From positions 187,495,741 through 187,559,740 of the forward strand of contig CM041465.1 in assembly GCA_023213395.1 (NCBI GenBank): DNA of 64,000 bases. Direction: 5' to 3'. Every line of letters starts with the position of its first letter. Position 1 is the stretch's first letter. Below, one piece after another: positions 49,340 to 57,989 of this stretch. Under the pieces are notes generated by a model that was not told the DNA's origin, ran no database searches, and was given only the letters and a program-made list of their open reading frames with translations. Position numbers and translations under genes: made by a program. Source of the stretch: Cycas panzhihuaensis (taxonomy: Eukaryota; Cycadophyta).

Positions 49340-49344
49340 AAATA

Positions 49345-49997
49345 CCTCCACCCATTGTTTGATCAATGGTTCATGTGGACGAATAGGTTGTTATGGCAGC
49401 TATGTTCGTGGATGTTGATGCAATAAGATGGCCAACAACAATGAAGGATGCTTGAAGGGATGAGTGTTGATCTCTTGGATCTATTGTTTCATGTTTGTTG
49501 CCAAGAACTCTGACCAATTAAGCTGAACTCCATGCCAAATCTATGTCAACATTGACATCACCCCCCTAGAAGGTATGTGTACTTTTGTTTTGACAAGAAC
49601 CAGGTGACAACCACCTTTGTCACCCATTGCAATCTATACCTCTAATATCCACAACTTTGACTCCATCAGAGAATATCTGAGTCTTATCCTTACACATCTA
49701 CCTCACCCATGTATCATGATCAACCTTTGATCGCTTGGTAGAAGTTGGAACATTCCCCTCCTTGGGAAGTCTTGTGACAGTATGGATAATATCCACATCT
49801 AACTCAATGCACCCTACATTCTTTTTCAACTCCAACAAAATTTGCTCCATCAACTCCAAGTCCCAATGCAATGGAGCCAAGTGTATATATGCTCCCCAAC
49901 CTTCCAGTTAGACCTTAGCTTTAAATTGGGCCAGTAACCCATCCAACTCTACCTTCAACTTTGGCAGATAATTCTCTTGACACTGTACAATCTTCAT
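49345..49997 (-). pseudogene. E11 ORF3, N-terminal part
   Basis: The start at 49997 reads MKIVQCQENYLPKLKVELDG, matching E10 ORF3 MKTAGCQETFIPRLKKDLEA. Further matches are LELMEQILLELKKNVGCIEL, TWFLSKQKYTYLLGG, and HPSLLLAILLHQ. Stops and at least one frame change are present. The two ORF3 copies are clearly diverged, yet the same blocks are kept in the same order. Confidence 0.82.
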
Positions 49998-50461
49998 TTT
50001 GGATGGAATGGAAAAATAGGAATCAATACTTAACACTAACATAAGAAAATGCAAAAAACTAGGGTATTTATGTGGAGAAACTTGAGATATGTTTTGTGTG
50101 TTTGGCGACAAAATGTGTGGCAATTTTAGTGCTAGACTTGATGTCAATGCGGTTGGAATGCTTGCTTTTTGTGGTCTCTATCACTCTAGAACTTCCCTTT
50201 GTTGAAAATGAGGTGAAATTTGGTAAGTTGGTGCTTTTATCTTTGTGCATTCTATTATGCATTCCCAGCTAGAATGCTCGTAGGAACGCATAGTGTAATT
50301 TCACACTTGCGTTCCATTGTTATGTGCATTCTCAACATTGTTCCATTTTAGAATGTATATTGTATTTTTTAAGAATGTATACTTAAAATTCACTATTGTT
50401 TTTTTGTATTATCTTTTTTTCTTTTTTTGTTTTTCTACATATCCTCATTTTTCATTTTTTG
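49998..50461 (-). other. E11 spacer upstream of ORF3 with TGCATTCC words
   Basis: Corresponds in position to the pol-ORF3 spacer of E10. TGCATTC(C/T) occurs at 50246, 50258 and 50334 and TGCGTTCC at 50308, alternating with GGAACGCA and AGAATGC. The right end is T-rich and joins the E5 LTR fragment. A 79-codon open stretch here is not conserved in E10. Confidence 0.6.
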
Positions 50462-50680
50462 TGGTCAGGCTTGTTAGGGCCTGATTCACCTTGGCACACT
50501 CGTATGTTGATCTATATCCATCGATTCCTATTCAACATCCAATAGCCTATATGGGGTTGATATTTATAATACCCTAAGAGATATGTCCAACCAATGGCTA
50601 TGACTTTGTCATGTCTCATGACTTTTCGTCACGTCTCATGATTCTTCATCATATCCTATCGAATCCTCAATACTTGTGTC
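50462..50680 (-). repeat. E5 LTR fragment
   Basis: Matches 27791-28011 of the E5 3' LTR (TGGTCAGGC...AATACTTGTGTC), including the CATGTC/CACGTC + TCATGACT repeats. Both LTR ends are missing: E11 abuts one side and E13 the other. Confidence 0.8.
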
Positions 50681-50881
50681 TATTAAGAGTGATGTTTTAT
50701 CTAGGCTTTATAACACTTCTCTATTGTACTATTATGAGGGTTATGTGTCATTCCCCCTTTCTTGTATCTTATGACAAGTGGCACACATGCATTAAGCCTT
50801 GTCCAAAACTCATGTACATTGTATTGTATTTATAGAGGGTTCTCCCTCATTAATGACAATCAATCTAATGAGAGTTTTACA
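50681..50881 (+). repeat. E13 5' LTR
   Basis: About 201 bp, from TATTAAGAGTG (probably once TGTTAAGAGTG) to GAGAGTTTTACA, directly before the primer binding site. TTTATAGAGGG near 50829 is a plausible TATA region. No partner exists in the window, so the start is approximate. Confidence 0.68.
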
Positions 50882-51650
50882 CGGTATTAGAGCAGGGTTA
50901 ATTGCTTACTTGAACGCAAACCCAATAAAAATTATGGAAGAGGAGTTTGATAGAATTTCTGAGATAAATTGAAGGAGGCTGAATCAGATAGGGTTTCTTT
51001 CTGAAGGAGATCAAAGGAGACTATTAGTAGTCAAATTGTTGGGCAAATGAGATTTGTGCAAGATACAAACAAAGTATGGACAAAGCAAACAAAATACAGA
51101 TGTGTACGAATGAAGCATGAACTGTGCAGACCAAAATTCCAAGATGCTCAGAATCGACTAAAATTTTACCAGCAAGATCATAATAGTAAGGCTGCCAACT
51201 TTCTCTAAAGGGTCGATTAAAGAAAAGTACATTTTTGGGCAATTTTGACCCATTTTTAGTGGGCACATGTTTGCAAATTCTACTATAAATTTCTTCTATT
51301 ATGCTTCGAATCTCTGGGTAATATTTATCATAAAGTATTCCTCTCATTAATACAACTCTTTTGAGACTAGTTTCAAAGACTTTCATTGAAGATTTTGAAA
51401 GTTGTGAGCTTTTTTACTCAAAAACCCTAGTCGCTAGTCAGAGATTCAATCTCATTTTCTGCTCAAACTAGTGGAGTTTTTTGGAAAAATTTTCAGATTT
51501 GGAGTCATCATCTTGTGAGCTTTCATTTGCACCCCTTTTCTTCCAATTTCATACACCTACAAATTTGTGTACAATTCTGTACGTTGTACAACCGTATGGT
51601 CCATAAACACAGTTGTGAAGTTCCTTTTTCTCAGTTTCAATAAATTAAAA

Positions 51651-53220
51651 ATGGCATCTTCTATAGTAGCAGTTGTTGAAGTAGATAAACTCATAGAAAC
51701 CAATTTTAGCATTTGGAAAATCAAAATAGAAGAGCTTCTATGAGCAAACAATATGTGGAAACAGCAACTGGAGAGAAGAAGAAACCTACAGATATTGTTG
51801 ACCAGATAAACTAGGAAGAAAGGGATAATATAACTATTGTTGTCCTCAAACTCTCAATATCAGATTCACTTCTGTCCTATGTAGACGTCATTGAAACCTC
51901 TTCAAAAATCTAGAAAGTAGTGACTTATCTATTTAGTCAAAGAAATGAGGCCAAAATAATTTCCCTTAGGGAGGAATTGTACAAACTTAGAATGAGAAAA
52001 AGTTAGCCTATCTCTGAACTTGTTGCTAAAGTGACCAATGTCAAAAATAGTCTTATTGTAGCTAGAGATAAGATAACAGATATAGAACCGGTTCACTTGG
52101 TATTGAATAAATTGCCTAAATCATTTGATAACATGGTCAATATGTTGACAAGAGAAGGTCAAACTACAAAAATGACCTTTGAAGCCCTAACAAGCCACAT
52201 GTTAAATCAAGAACAAAGGAACAAAAGATATAAAGAGGATGCAGAAATTGAAGAAGCTTTTATATCCAAACTCAACTTGGGCAGCAGAGGATGTCGACAA
52301 CCCACCCTTCGTGCACGAGGAAGAACACCTTCAATAGGCACCAGAGGATGTTGAACAGAAGGAAGAGGCAGAGCAAGGTCTACACTTCCAAGAGACTCCA
52401 GAGACTACTTTACTTATGAAAGACCTGGTCACTTTTCAAGCGGTTGCTAACCTTTTGATGTCTAATATCACTGCGGACAATCCGAACATTTTCCTTATCA
52501 GTGCCCACAAAGACATGCTAAAATTTAAAGAGGTAAGCAGGTAGCAAGATATTACAACAAGGAGTAAGATATAGTAGAAGATGAAGTTGAAATAGCCTTT
52601 GTGGTCACTCTTGCTACTAGCTTCAAAGCAATAGATGACCGGTATGTTAACTTAGGAGCTTCTAATCATATGATTGGTAGGAGAGAATGGTTTGAAACCC
52701 TAAAACCATATCCATCTAATAGATCTGTTGAGTTAGGGAATAATTTCCCTCTTCACATACAAGGAATTAGGATAATTGTTGTTGAAATTGATGGAAAAAT
52801 ATAGAGAATTAGAAATGTTCTTTTTGTACTAAGGATGAAAAAGAATCTGTTGTCTATATCTCAACTAGGGAGAAAGAAACTAAAGACCATATTTGATGAA
52901 AACAAACATTGTTTTATATTAGACATGAAGAGGAATGGCATTGTAATTATAGAAGGGATAGAGTGCAACAATCTTTATAAGTTGCTCTCTACACCTATCT
53001 TGCCTAAAAGGGTTCTATTATGCTTGAACCTGATGTAAATTCACTTGTTGTTTCAAGTTGTAATGATAATGAAATTTAGCATTTGAAGTATGGGTACATC
53101 TCAAATGATAGGTTAGAATTGTTAAAAAATTCTAACATGGTAAATAGACTACCAAATATGTCTTTTGATTCTTTTGTATATAAAAGTGACATGATGAAAA
53201 TGTTGAGAAGGCCAAAGGAT
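51651..53220 (+). pseudogene. E13 gag and protease region
   Basis: The start MASSIVAVVEVDKLIETNF opens a copia Gag. LNKLPKSFDNMVNML is the usual UBN2 block. After an Arg-rich stretch there are two worn zinc knuckles: YFTYERPGHFSSGC (both first Cys now Tyr) and YHCGQSEHFPYQC (first Cys lost). The protease site reads NLGASNHM (D-S-G changed to N-L-G). KNLLSISQLGRKKLKTIFDE marks the pre-integrase region. Several stops are present. Confidence 0.85.
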
Positions 53221-53230
53221 TAGAATGCCT

Positions 53231-53736
53231 AAGACCAATAAAATCCAAGATCATGAAGATAGTTCACTCTAGTTCTAGAAAGCATAAGAGAAAAACTAAA
53301 AGATAAGTAAGACCAAGATCAAAGGAGCAAGATGATACCAAAGTATAAGGAGAAGGAATTAGTCCTACTCCAAAGAATACCAATTGATTAGCAAACTAAT
53401 AGCATAACATTACACTCCAACTCTACACGTGAGACATGAGGAGAGGTCTCAATATATAAAGAAACTGAGGTTACCTAATAACGTTGGATGTTTGACAAGT
53501 GGCAAACATCCAAGCTACATGCAATGCATGTCATGCATGAAGGACATGTGTCCTTTTGGGCTCTCAAGTGATCAAAGATGCATGAGGGTCCATTTGACCC
53601 TTTAGTTACAATGTTATGTCACTAGGAGGAATGTGGGTGTGCACTTTATCACTTAAGTGATAAGTCACCTATAAAGTACAAAATAATGAATGAAAAAATA
53701 AAGTGCATACTTAACATGTAAACATAAGGTTTAACA
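53231..53736 (-). mobile_element. E14: copia 5' LTR and leader fragment
   Basis: On the minus strand an LTR of about 396 bp (53341-53736) starts TGTTAAACCTTATG and is followed by TGGTATCATCTTGC, an initiator-Met-like primer site, and about 100 bp of leader. The LTR end is worn (CTTATACTT instead of CA). No coding part or partner LTR is present. Confidence 0.65.
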
Positions 53737-54024
53737 GGAAAAACAACAAAGGACTCCATTTTCAAGAAGCACGTCATCTTCTACTACTAGCATCTTTGTA
53801 TTAACGAGATTTGGTTTTCTTATTGAGGTGGCTAGGGTTTCAAAGGCAACGGGTGACACGTAGTGTAGACGCAGATGGGGGGGAACCCCCAACTAGACTT
53901 CGGAGGCATGGCAATAGGTTGCTACTGGAGGCTCCTTCATCTCAGGTATTATCGGGAGGGTAGGCGATCTACATGCAAAGAGTGGAGCTTGCTTGAATCT
54001 GAGTGATAAGCTCCAGGTTTATGG
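53737..54024. other. unassigned stretch between E14 and E10
   Basis: GC-richer than its surroundings. It holds a GGGGGG...CCCCC inverted repeat near 53875-53890 and a plus-strand open stretch of about 55 codons (about 53800-53965) rich in Arg and Leu. No domain is recognised. Its right edge is the left flank of E10. Confidence 0.45.
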
Positions 54025-54852
54025 TGTTGACTTAGATTTCCCACTGCACTTGTGGGAAGGTACACTTGTCAAGGTTACACAGGTTATAGTCTAGTTTAGG
54101 ACACAGTCAACATCATCATCCACATATATTCCTCAGATTTATTAATGTTTCCACATGATTATATCATAACGGCACACAGTAGTATAGAAATCAGCACATA
54201 TTCCACATTCAATACAGAGAATACACAATTTCCACGTAACTTCTTATGTCATTAAGCAATAGTTCTTTTACACAAGGTGCTGGAATGCATTCCCTGTGCA
54301 TTCCAACCTTATACACTAACTCTGTCACATGCGTACCCAGGAGGTACCCATCAAAATACACGGATTCAGGCTGCTTCCATGCGTACTAGTCTCTGTACCA
54401 ATATGTACCGGTATACTTGGATCTCACCCTAACCGAATGGTCCTTAGGAAGCCTCATAAATACGCTCCTTGGTGTCTTTTCGCTAAAGGGTTATGACTGT
54501 CTGTCATAATCGTACCTTTCCAGTCAAGCATACCTCTTCCTAACCATTGGTTAGTTTCCTTAATTGGCTGTCTTAATCTCATCTATACGTACGTCTGATG
54601 TCACCCCAGGCTCCCTTCTGTCCAGTCTTCTCATGCGTACCAATCCTGTTTGCTTGCGTTCTACCAGGAGGTACGTGATTCGTGTACCTTTACCGGTATG
54701 CACCGCCATACGTGCACCGAATGCTGGATTCTTCACTTTTCGCTACATACGCATTCTCCGCACGGTCCGCACCCAAGGATATTTGGCTCCTCTCTGATCT
54801 GCCCATAGCCCAACGTGTCACATTATGCTCCAACATCTATCCCCGGTCAACA
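54025..54852 (-). repeat. E10 3' LTR
   Basis: Begins TGTTGACTTAG on the plus strand. The likely end is CCGGTCAACA at 54852, giving a 7-bp inverted repeat (TGTTGAC/GTCAACA), so about 828 bp. The end cannot be confirmed because the partner LTR is cut by the window. It holds the words TGCGTACC/T (54330, 54380, 54634) and GGAATGCATTCC (54295). Confidence 0.78.
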
Positions 54853-54860
54853 TGAAGGGT

Positions 54861-54878
54861 TTGAGCATCCTTGCTCAA
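54861..54878 (-). promoter_or_regulatory. conserved 18-nt hairpin beside the 3' LTR
   Basis: TTGAGCA-TCCT-TGCTCAA: a perfect 7-bp stem with a 4-nt loop, 8 bp inside the inferred LTR end. The identical 18 nt occur at 43316-43333 at the same place in E11. No polypurine tract directly adjoins the inferred LTR start; the nearest is GAGATGGGGAGGGAGAGG, about 55 bp further in. Confidence 0.7.
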
Positions 54879-54927
54879 CAAAATTTTCAAAATTTCAAAA
54901 TTTGGGGTATTCCTCTCCCTCCCCATC

Positions 54928-56013
54928 TCAAGGCTGCCCCTGCTGTCGCTGTCTTGTAGCCAAAATTTCCTCATTGATTTGGGTCAGTGTGGCAATTATT
55001 GCATCTTTTTCTTTAATTTTCTCCTAAAGGGCTGCTATTTCTTCCTTATACCCTTCTTCCATATCCATAACTAGCTGTATAATCTGGCTGGATTTATTAT
55101 CTATCAGGGGTGGTACTGATGTCTCTCCCGTCTCCATTACGGGTGGAAAATCTTCCCATTCTTCTAGCAAAGGTTCTACCTCTTCTGCCTCTGTTGGTTC
55201 TTCATCATTCTTCTTTCTTTTACTATTGTTCCTTATGGTTTGCTTAACCCTATGAGGAATGGGTGTCCCAGGGGTTTGCTGCAACCATTTAAGCACCTTA
55301 CTCATCTGCTTTTGTACTCTCCTTTTAACTTCTGGATTTGTTGTTGTATCTGGAAACTCAGTCACCCACCTTTTAATTAAGGGTTCCTTTGGAGAAGTGG
55401 TTGTTTTCACCAGTTGTATATTTGGACACTGATAGAATAGGATAGCTAGCAACAGTGAAGGGTGGCAAAGAGGATGAGTCATTATCTCCTGGATTTGCTG
55501 CCGCATGTCTTCTGCCAGGAATTCTGACCAATCCATCTTTTCTCCATCACGAATCTTCAATAATATTGCCATCATTCCCCCTAGAATGTATGTGTATTTT
55601 TTTTTTGACAAAAACCTAGAATTAATAACTTTGGCTATCCATTGTAATTGGATGTCTTTGATATCTGCCACACGGATTCCACCTGAAGTTAGTTGTGTGT
55701 GTTCTTGGCAGAACTCTTTTAGCCATAACTCACGGTCCACTTCCGAGCATTTGGCTGCTGCAGGTACTTCCCCTTCATTGGGAAGTCCTGTTATCAAATG
55801 TACTGTTTCTACATCTAGCTTAATCTTGCTCATGTCCTTTTTTAATTCTGCTAAAATATTTTCCATAATTTCTAGGTCATAGTACATAGGGTTACAGTAT
55901 ATGTACTCTCCCCATGCAGCTTGCCTGATTTTTGCCTGAAATTGAGAGGGTAATGCTTCGAGGTCCTTCTTCAATCTTGGTATGAAAGTCTCCTGACAAC
56001 CTGCTGTCTTCAT
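54928..56013 (-). CDS. E10 ORF3, unknown retrotransposon protein downstream of pol
   Basis: Open for 329 codons from 56013 to a TAG at 55024-55026. Past that stop the frame stays open about 31 more codons to a TGA at 54928-54930 (ATLTQINEEILATRQRQQ), and part of this is conserved in E11, so the TAG is probably a lesion. N-terminal third: PRLKKDLEALPSQFQAKIRQ. Middle: LQWIAKVINSRFLSKKKYTY and ILGGMMAILLKIRDG, then HPSLLLAILFYQCP. C-terminal third: basic, then Glu-rich (EEPTEAEEVEPLLEEWEDFP), ending in a possible coiled coil. No signal peptide or clear membrane segment, so it does not look like an envelope protein. The middle part recalls the 'putative plant transposon protein' domain of Athila-like elements, from memory only. 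Confidence 0.75.
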
Positions 56014-56848
56014 GCTGGCTATGGGATTCCAGAGAGAAAGCTGAAGTAACCCTGGATTATGGGTATGAACCCTATGTGCGTACCTTTACTAGTGTGGTTA
56101 CTGTTTGTTGGACTGTATACTTGCCAATTTGAGTCGAATTTTGTCCTTCTGTCTCCCTGGATCGCAAGGGCTGTGCTTGGCTGCTTGTTGTTAGGAATCC
56201 AGACGGAATTATGCTCGATCTCCTGTTGCATACCGCACGGGAATGCTTGCAGGTACGTAATATATACTTTTGTCTTATTCGCCTCTTTGTTCTATGCGTA
56301 CTTCGACAGCATACTTTTTCTGGTACGCATAGTATAAACTGTTTAACTTGTCCATTTTTAACTATGCGTACCCTGTAGCGTACTTTTCTAGTATACATAC
56401 TGTATTTTAGCCTGTTTTACCTAGTGCGTACCAGATAGCATACTTTTTTCCAGTACGCAGTGTGTATTTTGTCTTATTTTACACAGTGCGTACCAGATAA
56501 CATTCTTTCCTGGTATGTATAATGTATTTTACAGTCGTGCACTGTAACATACTTTTCCTGGTACGTATAATGTATTTTGCCGCAATGTATGTAAAAATTC
56601 AGATTTCTTTGACAAAATTCTTTCTTATCCTTGATTCCTTTAGTCATAATATCCTTGTTTTTAGTGATTCTTCATATTGCTTATGTATATAGTATGAGTT
56701 ACGGTTGTTTTTTCTTGTTTTTTCATTTTTTTTGTATTTTTGCTTCCATGCCGAAGTGGATCACATTCCGGTATCAAGGCAATTCGATTTGCCTCAACTT
56801 CATGCAACGCAATATAGTACAACCAGCTGATCCGGCTGGAAAGCTAAT
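56014..56848 (-). repeat. E10 pol-ORF3 spacer with TGCGTACC repeats
   Basis: Non-coding spacer of about 830 bp. From about 56291 to 56590 it holds five or so diverged tandem units of roughly 50-70 bp, each with (A/G)TGCGTAC...AGCATACTTTT(C)..GGTACG..GTATTTT. TGCGTACC/T lies at 56077, 56295, 56365, 56425 and 56487; its complement GGTACGCA is at 56322. The rest is AT-rich. Confidence 0.75.
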
Positions 56849-57976
56849 CTATTCGATGTACGGTTTTAACCTGCTACTATTCACTCGAGGTGGTAGCAGC
56901 GGTCCATCTATTTCCCGAAGTTGCACCGATCCGTTCTCAAAGATTTTCTCTGCAATGTAAGGTCCCAACCACCGCATCTTGAGTTTGCTGGGGTGCATCT
57001 TGAACTTCTTGTCATACAGTAACACTTGATCACCTTCTTTGAATTGAGGTTTACGTAAATGTCGATCATGCCATGCCTTTTGTCGTCTCTTTTCTACATT
57101 TTGTAACAATTTCACCATATGTCGTCTCTCTTCTAATCGCCCCAATTCTTCCAATCGCTGTCGTAAGGATCGGAAGTCGTCTAATCGACACTGTATAGCA
57201 ATTCGTAGACTTGGTATCTCGAATTCCATCGGAAGAATGGCTTCGCTCAGAGGCAGTGGAATGGAGTTTGTCCAGTTGATCTTTTATAGGTTGTTCTGAA
57301 TGCCCATAACACAGATGGCAATTTCTCGGCCCAATCGGATCTGCCGACGTCACATATCTTCCTTAAGCAGTTTTCAATTATTTTATTCGAACTCTCTGCT
57401 TGGCCATTTGCCCTTGGATAATATGGGGTAGACTTCTGATGGCTTATCATAAAAGCTGATGTCAATGTCTCTATGGTTTGATTCAGAAAATGGGCACCTT
57501 GGTCGCTCACAATCTCCAAAAGGCATCCAAATCATGTAATAACTACTTCGTACAGAAATCGGGTTGTACTTTCTGCATCTGCTTCCCGTAAGGCTCTTGC
57601 TTCTACCCACTTTGTCATATAGTCTGTCGCTACCAGAATATATCGGGTTTTCGATCGACGGGTGGCTGGTTTAATTGGCCCCACGAAGTCGAGTCCCCAT
57701 TTCTCGAATGGTGCTAGAGGTAAAATGGGATGTAGGGGTTGAAAATCCTATCGATTAGGTTTCCTAACTCGCTGACAATAATTACAGGTTTGTATCCATT
57801 TTCTGACGTCTTCAAACATTGATGGCCACCAGAATCCGGACATCAAAATTTTCCGCCATGTGGCTAATTTGCCCATGTGTCCACCCGCTACTCCTTCATG
57901 CGCTTGTGACATAATCTGATTGATCTCGTGTGGCCGAACGCAACGTCGTAACACTTCATCTAGTCCCAGTTTATAT
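56849..57976 (-). pseudogene. E10 integrase
   Basis: Minus strand from 57976. The zinc-binding region is H-x-H...C-x2-C (HEGVAGGHMG, CNYCQRV; 57754-57910). The catalytic core has D (KWGLDFVGP, about 57690), D (IVSDQGAHFLN) and E (NGQAESSNKI, about 57395): all three acidic residues are kept. A frameshift or short lesion lies near 57530. The C-terminal part (56849-57229) has LLYDKKFKMHPSKLKMRW and LGPYIAEKIFENGSVQL, ending NSSRLKPYIE with no chromodomain. Confidence 0.88.
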
Positions 57977-57989
57977 AATTCTCCATTTA

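Larger units (their letters stand above)
42640..50461 (-). mobile_element. E11: Ty3/gypsy remnant related to E10, split by E12
   Basis: A minus-strand remnant holding only the 3' end of an E10-like element: an LTR-like region (about 42640-43308), the conserved hairpin (43316-43333), ORF3 (in two pieces) and the repeat-bearing spacer upstream of ORF3. Gag and pol are not present. At 50461 it meets an E5 LTR fragment. Its left edge is uncertain. E12 sits inside ORF3. Confidence 0.7.
27608..50680 (-). mobile_element. E5: copia remnant hosting E6 and E11
   Basis: Inferred as one broken minus-strand element. Its 3' LTR is 27608-28085; the polypurine tract GGGGGGA and a pol-tail fragment follow at 28086-28240. 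Internal sequence resumes after E6 at 41148. A 219-bp piece of the same LTR (50462-50680) lies beyond E11. No gag or RT remains; the interior is mostly a degenerate quasi-repeat. The right LTR lacks both ends, so no TSD pair can be shown, and the span is an inference from order and orientation. Confidence 0.5.
50681..53230 (+). mobile_element. E13: 5' part of a copia element
   Basis: A plus-strand fragment with a short LTR (50681-50881), primer site CGGTATTAGAGCAG at 50882, a 770-bp leader, gag and a protease region. It stops near 53230 where sequence belonging to E14 begins. No integrase core, RT or 3' LTR is present. Confidence 0.8.

Noticed and set aside
51024-51386. 120-codon minus-strand ORF in the E13 leader
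   Set aside because: Antisense to the leader, no domain, no relative in the other leaders; probably chance.
55024-56013. E10 ORF3 as a retroviral-type envelope gene
   Set aside because: Position fits, but there is no signal peptide, no clear transmembrane segment and no furin-like site; the protein is charged and probably soluble.
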